Notes: a model not told the origin generated them from the letters alone. Positions 1-6,230 are shown, counted from the first letter of the stretch. The stretch is 6,530 nt of DNA from Melioribacteraceae bacterium (GCA_027036655.1 JALWEC010000502.1:1-6530); one strand, 5' to 3'. Program-made: numbers and translations.

Positions 1-37
1 GCGTATTGGGTGTGATAAAGGTTTAGATGGTTTTATA

Positions 38-290
38 TTAGTTCCTTATCGGTAAAATTCGTGTTATTTGTGGCAAAATATTTTTCCAAATACTCTAAAG
101 TCCCTTGTTGATAAGGGGTCCAGAGATTGTTTTTTTGTCCGACTTTTTCTAATTTTGTTTCCGGCTTGTCCGGGTTGGGTTAACGATAAAAAGCTCTTAA
201 GTTGATAATTTTGTTTATAGGGAAGCAGTTTCCGCCACGGCGGATTGTGAAAATACAATTGGTACAATTTGCCGATCGTTATTCCCATAT
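38..290 (-). repeat. Diverged dispersed repeat, copy A (inverted relative to copy B)
   Basis: Read on the minus strand, this stretch aligns by eye with 1680-1925 on the plus strand. The clearest shared part is 171 down to 38 against 1795-1925. Shared landmarks in order are GGACAAGC, AATCTCTG, CTTTAGAGTAT, GGAAAA-TATT, AATAACACG-ATTTTAC and GATAAGG. Beyond position 171 similarity is weaker but still collinear (TTCC-CTATA, GCG-AAAC). Copy A contains small hairpins: CCCTT/AAGGG at 102-117 and TCCGC/GCGGA at 231-244. An open frame of 74 codons on the minus strand (288-64) lies inside it, has no recognisable domain and is not conserved in copy B, so I do not call it a gene. Family and mobility are unknown; no transposase is present. 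Confidence 0.6.
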
Positions 291-350
291 AAAAGAAAGC
301 ATAACACTTGCTTTATTAACATAAATAACCAAAACAGTGTTCGCCTTCCT

Positions 351-365
351 CCCGCATTTTGCGGG
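351..365. repeat. GC hairpin CCCGCA-TTT-TGCGGG
   Basis: Perfect 6-bp inverted repeat with a 3-base loop, GC-rich in a very AT-rich context. There is no T-run on either side in the orientation an intrinsic terminator needs. It directly abuts the second inverted repeat that starts at 366. Confidence 0.6.
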
Positions 366-389
366 ATAAACATACTGTGCTATGTTTAT
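366..389. repeat. Perfect 9-bp inverted repeat, 6-base spacer (operator-like or hairpin)
   Basis: ATAAACATA (366-374) and TATGTTTAT (381-389) are exact reverse complements around CTGTGC. The symmetry and length would suit a dimeric regulator site or a stem-loop. It lies about 240 bases before the nucleotidyltransferase start, and no regulator gene is adjacent, so its role is unknown. Confidence 0.5.
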
Positions 390-614
390 AATTTGAGAGC
401 CCCGATTAATAAAATTTTTAATTACAATATTGGGTTGAAATTATAAAAAAAATCTATGTTTTCTTTACTCCGTTCATCCAATTTTCCATTTACAATCCAT
501 TATTGACAACTGTTCACTGATTACTAATCCGTTAATCCTCGTATTGTAGGTTCCGAAAATAATTTATGAATAAGAAAAAAAATTTTTAGATTTGATTTAT
601 TAATATTCAACAAT

Positions 615-620
615 AGGAAA
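615..620 (+). promoter_or_regulatory. Ribosome binding site of the nucleotidyltransferase
   Basis: AGGAAA lies 7 bases before the ATG at 628 and supports that start. Confidence 0.55.
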
Positions 621-627
621 CGGAAAT

Positions 628-1530
628 ATGAGACCGACTTTAGTTATACTTGCGGCGGGAATGGGCTCGCGCTACGGAACATTGAAACAAATTGACGGAA
701 TTGGTCCGAACGGTGAAAGAATTATTGATTATTCTATTTACGATGCGCTTCGCGCCGGATTTGGCAAGGTGGTTTTTATAATCAGAAAATCGATTGAGAA
801 GGAATTTAAAGAAACGATTCTCGGCAATCTGCCGGACTCTGTTTTTACCGAGTTCGTTTATCAGGAACTTGACGCTATTCCCGAGGGACTTTCATATTCA
901 TCCGAACGGGTAAAACCGTGGGGAACGGGGCACGCAATGCTCGTTGCCGCGCATAATGTACATGAGCCGTTTATTGTAATTAACGCCGATGATTTTTACG
1001 GCGCCGGTTCATATAAGATCGCGATTGAATTTTTAAAAAATAACGCAAACCCGTTTGAGTACGGCTTAATCGGTTACAGACTCAAAAATACTCTTTCCGA
1101 TTTCGGCTCTGTCTCGCGCGGAATTTGTCAAGTGGACGAGCAAGATTATCTGATGTCGATTGTGGAACATACGAAGATAATGAAGCAAGGTTCAAAAATA
1201 ATATCCGTTCAAGACGAGGGGGCGGAAATTGAGCTTACCGGAGACGAAACGGTTTCGATGAACATGTTTGCTTTTAATCCTTCTATTTTTGATTTTTTGG
1301 ATAGGGACTTCAGGGAATTCATTAGAAATAATTACGATAATCCCAAATCCGAGTTTTATATTCCAACTGTTGTGGATAATCTTATTAACTCCGGTGAGGC
1401 AAAAGTAAAAGTAAAACGAAGCGACGAAACTTGGTTCGGATTAACTTACAGCGAGGATAAGAAATCGGTTGAAAAAAGAATTGAAGAGTTGATTGAAAAA
1501 GGCGTTTATCCAAAAAAACTTTGGGAATAA
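628..1530 (+). CDS. Sugar-1-phosphate nucleotidyltransferase (NTP_transferase family)
   Basis: 300-residue cytoplasmic enzyme of the nucleotidyltransferase (GT-A-like Rossmann) family, which joins a sugar 1-phosphate and an NTP to give an NDP-sugar and pyrophosphate. Visible motifs: the nucleotide-binding signature LAAGMGSR at residues 8-15 with the usual Lys at 20; PWGTGHA at 97-103; the metal-binding VINADDFYG at 117-125; SMNMFAFNP at 210-218; EFYIPTVVD at 242-250; and TWFGLTY at 268-274. The protein ends soon after the catalytic domain, so there is no left-handed beta-helix acyltransferase domain. The ATG start is supported by the motif lying right at the N-terminus and by AGGAAA 7 bases upstream. 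It is monocistronic here, with no adjacent sugar kinase or glycosyltransferase, so substrate and nucleotide cannot be assigned. Related proteins are usually annotated only as nucleotidyltransferase. Family call is firm; specificity is unknown. Confidence 0.93.
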   Translation: MRPTLVILAAGMGSRYGTLKQIDGIGPNGERIIDYSIYDALRAGFGKVVFIIRKSIEKEFKETILGNLPDSVFTEFVYQELDAIPEGLSYSSERVKPWGTGHAMLVAAHNVHEPFIVINADDFYGAGSYKIAIEFLKNNANPFEYGLIGYRLKNTLSDFGSVSRGICQVDEQDYLMSIVEHTKIMKQGSKIISVQDEGAEIELTGDETVSMNMFAFNPSIFDFLDRDFREFIRNNYDNPKSEFYIPTVVDNLINSGEAKVKVKRSDETWFGLTYSEDKKSVEKRIEELIEKGVYPKKLWE

Positions 1531-1679
1531 TTTAGGAGAATATTTTTTCTTTTAATTGAGTTTATTTCTGATTTTGTATAGCGTAAAACACAGTCCGCAG
1601 AGTTTATGCCGACCGGTTTTGGTCAGATGTGGATGAACGGACGAATAAGAGAATGGATAAGCGCAAAGTTTTCAGTCTT
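1531..1679. other. Gene-free spacer after the nucleotidyltransferase
   Basis: No convincing terminator follows the stop at 1530; only a T-rich run at about 1544-1555 without a GC stem. A 61-codon open frame at 1606-1791 starts here and runs into the repeat. It has no clear ribosome binding site and no recognisable domain, and I treat it as non-coding. Confidence 0.55.
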
Positions 1680-1925
1680 GTGTCTTACTACAACACATTT
1701 AGAGAATATTTCCATTTTTGAAAAGAAGGACTACTCCGTAAGAGCGAAACCTGAATCGTTCCATCTATATAGAATGTTTTGCAAAACATAGGAGGGACAA
1801 GCTGAAACCAAAAGTGAAAAAGCTGAACAAATTATAATCTCTGAAAATCCTATAAATAAGGGGCTTTAGAGTATATAGGAAAATATTCTTATAAAAATAA
1901 CACGGATTTTACTGATAAGGTATTA
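1680..1925 (+). repeat. Diverged dispersed repeat, copy B
   Basis: Partner of copy A at 38-290 in the opposite orientation; the strongest match is 1795-1925. Landmarks are GGACAAGC (1795), AATCTCTG, CTTTAGAGTAT, AATAACACGG-ATTTTAC and GATAAGG (ending about 1920). Copies A and B flank the nucleotidyltransferase as an imperfect inverted pair about 1.6 kb apart. The copies differ by substitutions and short indels, so they are old or belong to a diverse family. No open frame is shared between them. Confidence 0.6.
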
Positions 1926-2155
1926 ACGAGCAAATATAGTAACCGTTAAGAAACTGATTAAATTGCATTTTGAAAATATACTCTATCCCAAACTTTCCGA
2001 GCATCTCGGTTATCGGAAACGTTCATTTTTTTAATGTCAATCAAAGCAAATTTTAGGTAAATTTTATTAATCTTTAATAATTCCATTGGAGATTTAAGAA
2101 TAAATATTTAAGTTTACAACTCAAAATTGTAGTTTCATTATTGAATGTTTTTTCA
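1926..2155. other. AT-rich spacer before the tRNA
   Basis: No gene is supportable. It holds a stem followed by a T-run at 1994-2032. I could not identify a convincing promoter for the tRNA. Confidence 0.5.
1994..2032 (+). terminator. Weak terminator-like stem with T-run
   Basis: TTTCCGA (1994-2000) pairs with TCGGAAA (2013-2019) and is followed by a run of seven T at 2026-2032. An alternative internal stem CCGAG/CTCGG (1998-2010) overlaps it. The stem is AT-rich and lies about 460 bases past the nearest plus-strand stop codon, so a real termination role is uncertain. Confidence 0.25.
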
Positions 2156-2242
2156 GGAGAGGTGGCAGAGCGGTTGAATGCGGCGGTCTTGAAAACCGTT
2201 GACGGTGCAAGCTGTCCGGGGGTTCGAATCCCTCCCTCTCCG
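2156..2242 (+). tRNA. tRNA-Ser (anticodon UGA)
   Basis: Complete class II tRNA. The acceptor stem GGAGAGG (2156-2162) pairs perfectly with CCTCTCC (2235-2241), with discriminator G at 2242 as expected for serine. The anticodon stem 2183-2187/2195-2199 encloses loop CTTGAAA with anticodon TGA at 2190-2192, which reads UCA and related UCN codons. The long variable arm (about 2200-2217) is typical of tRNA-Ser. The T stem GGGGG/CCCTC (2218-2222/2230-2234) encloses TTCGAAT. The 3' CCA is not encoded (CAA follows the discriminator), so it must be added post-transcriptionally. The opposite strand has an 80-codon open frame (2316-2074) that is merely the antisense of this tRNA. Confidence 0.97.
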
Positions 2243-2257
2243 CAAAAGTTTTTCTTG

Positions 2258-2283
2258 TTGAGAGTACTCAATCTTATTATTTT
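2258..2283 (+). terminator. Possible weak terminator after tRNA-Ser
   Basis: TTGAG (2258-2262) and CTCAA (2267-2271) form a 5-bp stem with a 4-base loop AGTA, followed by a T-rich tract to 2283. It lies 16 bases past the tRNA end. The stem is short, so confidence is low. Confidence 0.3.
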
Positions 2284-2446
2284 CCGTAATAAAATTTTTT
2301 GATAGCCAATAAACAATAAATAAACAGTTAACGGATTTGGTCGGTAGTAAATGAATTAGAACAAATCTTCAAACCGTTATATCGTTTTTTAAGTAAAAAT
2401 ATGTTTATCTCTCCGGAGGGCGGTTAATTCGTAATCCCTATCGGCA

Positions 2447-2605
2447 TTAAAAAATTGCATAGATAAACGGAGCCAAAGCAGAACCTTGAGTAAGAATAAT
2501 TAATCCTCCGAGAAGAATCAGAAAGAGAATAATCGGCAGCAGCCACCATTTTTTTCTGACTTTTAAAAATTGCCACAACTCTTTGAATATCGATAGTTTA
2601 CTCAT
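2447..2605 (-). CDS. DUF5989-family small membrane protein
   Basis: 52-residue protein. Its sequence matches the short family named DUF5989, small proteins found beside carbamoyltransferase and SxtJ genes. The N-terminus FKELWQFLKVRKKWW (residues 7-21) is amphipathic and basic. A single hydrophobic helix follows at about 22-38 (LLPIILFLILLGGLIIL). The C-terminus carries the characteristic TQGSALAPFIYAIF (39-52). The positive-inside pattern suggests a cytoplasmic N-terminus. The ATG at 2605 is preceded by AGAGG with a 6-base gap, and the start lies only 8 bases after the SxtJ stop, so it is the last gene of the operon. No terminator is obvious downstream. Biochemical function is not known to me; co-occurrence suggests a membrane partner or assembly factor for the carbamoylation pathway. 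Confidence 0.9.
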   Translation of the reverse strand: MSKLSIFKELWQFLKVRKKWWLLPIILFLILLGGLIILTQGSALAPFIYAIF

Positions 2606-2613
2606 TTTTTCCT

Positions 2614-3030
2614 CTAAAATTGTCTTTCGGTTTCTTCTTTGTCATATTCTTTTTCCCGGTTATAATGCCAGTAGCTCTTACTTTTTTTGTCTAGTTTTCT
2701 TTCAAGAAAATCTTTTCCAAACAGCTTTGCCGCGATTCCCATCGGTGTTATTACAATATAAAAAAGAATTCCGAGAATCAGACGCGTGGAGAAATACCCG
2801 AGAATTACGGAAAGAATCATCCAAGCTTTTTGAAATGGAAGGAGGACTTTCGGGAAGAGCAATCCGGCGAGAATTAACAATCCTCCCGCAGCGCCAAAGT
2901 AAATGAAGGAAGCGCGTTCGTAATAGAACAAAAATAAAGCAATAATTATCAGAACCGCTCCAATCAACAAACCGAATTCCCGCAGCTTTTTCCGACTGCT
3001 TTCAATATTTTTTATTTCGTCTATTATCAA
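2614..3030 (-). CDS. SxtJ-like membrane protein
   Basis: 138-residue integral membrane protein resembling the SxtJ family, named from the saxitoxin cluster and repeatedly found next to carbamoyltransferases; its biochemical role is not established. The N-terminus DEIKNIESSRKKLREFG (4-20) is basic and family-like. Hydrophobic segments are at about 19-37, 43-60 and 71-97, the last possibly a re-entrant or kinked pair. The polar C-terminal tail (104-138) is charged and contains SKSYWHYNRE (117-126). The start is TTG at 3030, since no ATG occurs until residue 71. AAGGAGT at 3047-3041 supports it with a 10-base spacer. It overlaps the carbamoyltransferase stop in the sequence TTGA (3030-3027), so translational coupling is expected. 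It probably acts at the inner membrane with the carbamoyltransferase and the DUF5989 peptide. Confidence 0.88.
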   Translation of the reverse strand: MIIDEIKNIESSRKKLREFGLLIGAVLIIIALFLFYYERASFIYFGAAGGLLILAGLLFPKVLLPFQKAWMILSVILGYFSTRLILGILFYIVITPMGIAAKLFGKDFLERKLDKKSKSYWHYNREKEYDKEETERQF

Positions 3031-4847
3031 TCTAATTCAAACTCCTTTTTCCAATCAGTGTCATTTTCAAGCGGTTTTTGTTCCTCTTTGTAAAGCAGGT
3101 AATTTCCGAGTACAAGGGCGTCCATGTCCGTGCGCATAAAACAAAGATAAGCATCTCGAAGCGTACAAACAATAGGTTCGCCGCGTACATTAAAAGATGT
3201 ATTAACAACGACAGCCGAGCCGTAATCCTTAGCGAAGCGCGAGACCAAGTTGTAAAACTTATGGTTCGTTTTCGGGCTTATGGTTTGCAGCCGCGCCGAG
3301 TAATCAACGTGAGTAACGGCGGGAATATCGGAGCGTTTAAGGTTGAGTTTCTTTATCCCGAAATAAGATTTTTCATCCTCGCTCATCGGTATTCTTCTGC
3401 TTCCCTTAACGTCTGCGACCAGCAGCATATACGGACTGGGGCGGTCAATCTCAAAATATTCCGAAACTTTGTCTTCGAGAACTGCCGGCGCAAAGGGGCG
3501 GAAGCTTTCGCGGAATTTTATTTTCAGATTCATTACCGATTGCATCTTAGATGAACGCGCGTCCCCAAGTATTGATCTGTTCCCCAATGCGCGGGGACCG
3601 AATTCCATTCTCCCTTGAAACCAGCCGATTACTTTTTCGCTGTTCAGCAGCTCGGCTCCTTTCCCGAACAATTCGTCGTCGCTTAATTTGTGCGCCGGAA
3701 TTTTTTGCTTGTTAATAAACTCGCTAATCTCGTCGTTCGAGAACTCCGGTCCGAGGTAAGAACCTTTCTGAAAATCATTTTTGTTGTCGGCGTTTCTTTC
3801 ATTTCCAAAATACTGATACCATGTAAAAAGCGCCGCGCCAAGCGCGCCGCCTGCGTCGCCCGCAGCGGGCTGAATCCAAATATCGTCAAAAATATTTTCT
3901 CTTAAGATTTTGCCGTTTGCCACGCAGTTTAATGCAACTCCGCCGGCAAGCGTAAGATATTTTTCTCCTGTCTCTTTTCTGATATGCCTCGCCATTCTTA
4001 ACATCGCGAGTTCCGTAACGTCTTGAACGGAACGGGCTAAATCCATTTCGCGCTGAGTTAATTCGGTTTCCGGTTTCCTCGGTTGCCCGCCGAAAAGCCT
4101 GTGAAACTTTTCATTTGTCATTGTTAAGCCGGCGACAAAGTTGAAGTAATCCATATTTAATTTAAACGAGCCGTCTTCTTTCAAATCAATCAGATTTTCC
4201 AAAATTGCGTTAACATATCTCGGCTCTCCGTAGGGGGCTAGTCCCATCACTTTGTATTCGCCGCTGTTTACCTTAAAGCCCGTGTAATAAGTAAATGCGG
4301 AGTAAAGCAATCCCAACGAATGTGGGAACTTGATTTCGCTTAAAATTGAAATATTATTTCCGTTTCCGACTCCGTAGCTTGTCGTCGTCCATTCGCCGAC
4401 GCCGTCAATCGTTAGGAAAGCGGCGTTCTGAAAAGGGGAGGCGAAAAAGGCGGACGCGGCGTGGGATTGGTGATGTTCGGGGAAAAGAACTTCTCCCTCA
4501 AAGCCCAATTCTTTCTTTATAAATTCTTTCATCCAAAGTTTTTCCTTTATCCACAAAGGCATAGCTTTGATAAAGGATTTTATTCCGTTCGGAGCGTAAG
4601 CAAGGTAGGATTCAAGAAGCCGTTCGAATTTCAAAAAGGGCTTATCGTAAAATGCAACGATGTCAACTGCGTCAATTGTAATTCCGGCATACTCCAAGCA
4701 GAATTGTACGGCATTCTTTGGAAAACGGTGGTCGTGTTTTTTCCGCGAAAAGCGCTCTTCCTGCGCGGCGGCAATTATTTCGCCGTCCCGGACAAGGCAT
4801 GCCGCGCTGTCATGATAAAATGCCGATATTCCTAATATATTTTTCAA
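3027..4847 (-). CDS. Carbamoyltransferase (NodU/CmcH/TobZ family)
   Basis: 606 residues, close to the usual length for this family. These enzymes use carbamoyl phosphate and ATP to form carbamoyl-adenylate in a C-terminal YrdC-like domain, then pass the carbamoyl group to an acceptor hydroxyl in the N-terminal Kae1-like domain. Visible motifs: ILGISAFYHDSAACLV (4-19); the metal-binding HHQSHAASAF (125-134); TIDGVGEWTT (146-155); SGEYKVMGLAPYG (195-207); AGGVALNC (301-308); QPAAGDAGGALGAAL (326-340); FQGRMEFGPRALGNRS (410-425); FRPFAPAV (449-456); VNTSFNVRGEPIV (548-560). All key motifs look intact. The start is TTG at 4847: the frame is closed by TAA 30 bases upstream, no ATG is available, and the conserved N-terminus begins here. 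No good Shine-Dalgarno is visible. First gene of a three-gene operon; the acceptor substrate cannot be read from the context, because no glycosyltransferase, NRPS or PKS gene is in view. Confidence 0.95.
   Translation of the reverse strand: MKNILGISAFYHDSAACLVRDGEIIAAAQEERFSRKKHDHRFPKNAVQFCLEYAGITIDAVDIVAFYDKPFLKFERLLESYLAYAPNGIKSFIKAMPLWIKEKLWMKEFIKKELGFEGEVLFPEHHQSHAASAFFASPFQNAAFLTIDGVGEWTTTSYGVGNGNNISILSEIKFPHSLGLLYSAFTYYTGFKVNSGEYKVMGLAPYGEPRYVNAILENLIDLKEDGSFKLNMDYFNFVAGLTMTNEKFHRLFGGQPRKPETELTQREMDLARSVQDVTELAMLRMARHIRKETGEKYLTLAGGVALNCVANGKILRENIFDDIWIQPAAGDAGGALGAALFTWYQYFGNERNADNKNDFQKGSYLGPEFSNDEISEFINKQKIPAHKLSDDELFGKGAELLNSEKVIGWFQGRMEFGPRALGNRSILGDARSSKMQSVMNLKIKFRESFRPFAPAVLEDKVSEYFEIDRPSPYMLLVADVKGSRRIPMSEDEKSYFGIKKLNLKRSDIPAVTHVDYSARLQTISPKTNHKFYNLVSRFAKDYGSAVVVNTSFNVRGEPIVCTLRDAYLCFMRTDMDALVLGNYLLYKEEQKPLENDTDWKKEFELD
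3041..3047 (-). promoter_or_regulatory. Ribosome binding site deciding the SxtJ TTG start
   Basis: On the minus strand this reads AAGGAGT and lies inside the end of the carbamoyltransferase gene. It is 10 bases before the TTG at 3030 and is the best evidence that this TTG initiates translation. Confidence 0.55.
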
Positions 4848-4893
4848 ATCGTTATAAAACCGTATCTTTAAAAATTAAATCATAAAATATAGT

Positions 4894-4915
4894 AATATAG
4901 TGTTGGAAAATAAAT
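4894..4915 (+). repeat. 22-base AT-rich dispersed motif, copy 1
   Basis: Begins AATATAGTGTTGG and matches 6251-6272 at 19 of 22 positions, counted by eye. Both copies are intergenic and in the same orientation. In such AT-rich DNA the match could be partly chance. Confidence 0.35.
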
Positions 4916-5212
4916 TCTTGTTTTTTGGCAAGGAAGCGGAAGAAGTATATTGTATTAAGTTGAAAATAAGAGAATAGGAATTAGTTTTTGGAATACGGAG
5001 TTGAAAAGTGCAATCTTTAAAATTAATTTTAAGGATTGGGATAGATATAAAAGGACTTTGGTTAGAAAAGAATTTGAAGAGAGCGAGCAGTTGAATATTT
5101 TTGACAAACAAACCGTAAATTTATCAGGCGGTTCGATTAATACTGTCGCTTAACATTAAGAAAGTTTTGTCCCTTATTGTTGGAAATTTAATATTTAATT
5201 TTCTCTTAAATC

Positions 5213-5219
5213 GAAGAGG
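5213..5219 (+). promoter_or_regulatory. Ribosome binding site pointing to an ATT start for the channel
   Basis: GAAGAGG lies 6 bases before ATT at 5226, the ideal distance. By contrast it is 66 bases from the GTG at 5286, which itself has no purine-rich site nearby. This favours the upstream start. Confidence 0.5.
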
Positions 5220-5225
5220 TTAACA

Positions 5226-6230
5226 ATTTACGATAATCTGTATAAAAAAGTAATCTACGGCTTTTTAGCTCTAGCCGGCGTTCTGGTGCTCGGTACGCTG
5301 GGCTATATGATCATTGAGAAAGATTTTTCTCTTCTCGACGCTTTTTATATGACAGTAATCTCTATGACTACAACCGGTTTTAAGGAGGTTAAGCCTCTTT
5401 CCGATTCGGGAAAAGTTTTTACCGTAATAGTAATTTTTTCCGGCGTGCTTGCTATCGCTTATACCGGCGGACGCGCGGCGCAATTATTGATTGAAATGCA
5501 AATTTTCAGAAAAAGAAGGATGGGAAGAAAAATGCAGAATTTATCCGGGCATTATATTGTTTGCGGATACGGAAGAATGGGGCGGAGTATTTGCGAGGGG
5601 TTAAGGACAAACGGCGCAAAGTTTATTGTAATAGAAAGGGATAGTTCGAAAGTTGACGAGCTGACCGAAAACGGCTATATGTTTGTAATCGGAGATGCAA
5701 GCAACGATGAAACGCTTAAGCGCGCGGGAATTGAAAACGCAAAGGGAATTGTTACGGTTACTCATTCCGACGCCGAGAATGTTTTTACGGCGTTAAGCGC
5801 TAAGCAGATTAATCCGAAAATTTATGTTATTTCGCGCGCCGTTGACGAAGGCAGCGAAGTTAAATTACTTAAAGCCGGAGTGGACCGCGTCGTGAAGCCC
5901 TTTGAAATAGGGAGTTCAAGAATGGTGCAGCTTTTGCTGCGTCCCAAAGTGATTGATTTTATTGAAGGAATTGCGCGCAAAGAAAATATCAATATCGGAT
6001 TGGAGGAAGTAACTGTTGCCGAAAAATCGATTCTTGCCGGTTTGTCGCTGTCGGAATCGCCTCTTCGCAGAGAACTGAATATTATAGTTGTTGCAATTCA
6101 TAAGGCGAATGGGGACTTTGTTTATAATCCCAGCGCTAAAACAAAAATCTTGGGAGGCGACCAATTAATTGCAATCGGGCGAAGCGAGGATTTGGAGAAA
6201 TTGGTGCATTTGTGCCAAAATAATAATTGA
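5226..6230 (+). CDS. Two-helix potassium channel with C-terminal RCK (TrkA-N/TrkA-C) domains
   Basis: 334 residues if started at ATT 5226. In order: TM1 about 9-30 (VIYGFLALAGVLVLGTLGY); pore helix and filter about 35-54 (YMTVISMTTTGFKEV); TM2 about 64-80; a basic linker (RKRRMGRK, 95-102); the NAD/ligand-binding TrkA-N domain about 109-225 with GYGRMG at 114-119 and acidic VIERD after the second strand; and TrkA-C about 253-329. This is the MthK-like plan: a tetrameric inner-membrane channel gated by a cytoplasmic ring. The filter reads TTTGFK rather than TVGYG. The first standard start (GTG 5286) would cut TM1 in half; upstream codons continue a clean TM1 and a basic N-terminus. Hence ATT is proposed, unless the base is a sequencing error for ATG. 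A conservative annotation is 5286-6230 (314 residues). The gene stands alone, divergent from the carbamoyltransferase operon. Ion selectivity is inferred from the family. Confidence 0.9.
   Translation: MYDNLYKKVIYGFLALAGVLVLGTLGYMIIEKDFSLLDAFYMTVISMTTTGFKEVKPLSDSGKVFTVIVIFSGVLAIAYTGGRAAQLLIEMQIFRKRRMGRKMQNLSGHYIVCGYGRMGRSICEGLRTNGAKFIVIERDSSKVDELTENGYMFVIGDASNDETLKRAGIENAKGIVTVTHSDAENVFTALSAKQINPKIYVISRAVDEGSEVKLLKAGVDRVVKPFEIGSSRMVQLLLRPKVIDFIEGIARKENINIGLEEVTVAEKSILAGLSLSESPLRRELNIIVVAIHKANGDFVYNPSAKTKILGGDQLIAIGRSEDLEKLVHLCQNNN

Larger units (their letters stand above)
291..627. other. AT-rich intergenic leader upstream of the nucleotidyltransferase
   Basis: No coding sequence is supportable here on either strand. 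Visible content is a pair of abutting hairpins (351-389), a faint 7-bp periodicity around 509-529, and the ribosome binding site just before position 628. A TTGACA hexamer lies at 503-508, but the sequence 16-17 bases downstream (TAATCC) is a poor -10 match, so I do not call a promoter. Confidence 0.6.
4848..5225. other. Divergent intergenic region between the carbamoyltransferase operon and the channel gene
   Basis: AT-rich spacer that must hold the promoters of both divergent units, though no clear -35/-10 pair can be picked by eye. It contains an open plus-strand frame at 4959-5153 (64 sense codons, ending TAA) with no ATG and no recognisable domain. A 22-base segment at 4894-4915 recurs with three mismatches at 6251-6272. 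The Shine-Dalgarno of the channel gene lies at its right end. Confidence 0.55.

Noticed and set aside
64..288. 74-codon open frame on the minus strand
   Set aside because: It lies inside a diverged repeat, shows no domain and is not kept open in the other copy.
503..530. TTGACA with a downstream TAATCC as a promoter for the nucleotidyltransferase
   Set aside because: The -10 match is poor and the stretch is part of a degenerate repeat, so it is not distinguishable from chance.
1606..1791. 61-codon open frame on the plus strand
   Set aside because: It overlaps repeat copy B, has no clear ribosome binding site and no recognisable protein family.
2156..2242. tRNA-Ser considered as an integration (att) site
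   Set aside because: No integrase gene and no second copy of the tRNA 3' end are seen in the window.
2074..2316. 80-codon open frame on the minus strand (contains GEGGIRTPGQ)
   Set aside because: It is the antisense translation of tRNA-Ser, a well-known type of spurious protein.
2583..2906. 107-codon open frame on the plus strand
   Set aside because: It is opposite the SxtJ and DUF5989 genes, which have family motifs, ribosome binding sites and operon spacing.
3078..3554. 158-codon open frame on the plus strand, and others at 3690-3905, 4461-4835 and 3889-3683
   Set aside because: All are other-frame readings of the carbamoyltransferase gene, whose motifs are intact throughout.
4875..5111. 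78-codon open frame on the minus strand
   Set aside because: AT-rich low-complexity translation in an intergenic spacer, with no domain or good start context.
5916..6164. Minus-strand open frames at 6164-5916 and 5483-5271
   Set aside because: They are antisense to the channel gene, which has clear domains across its whole length.
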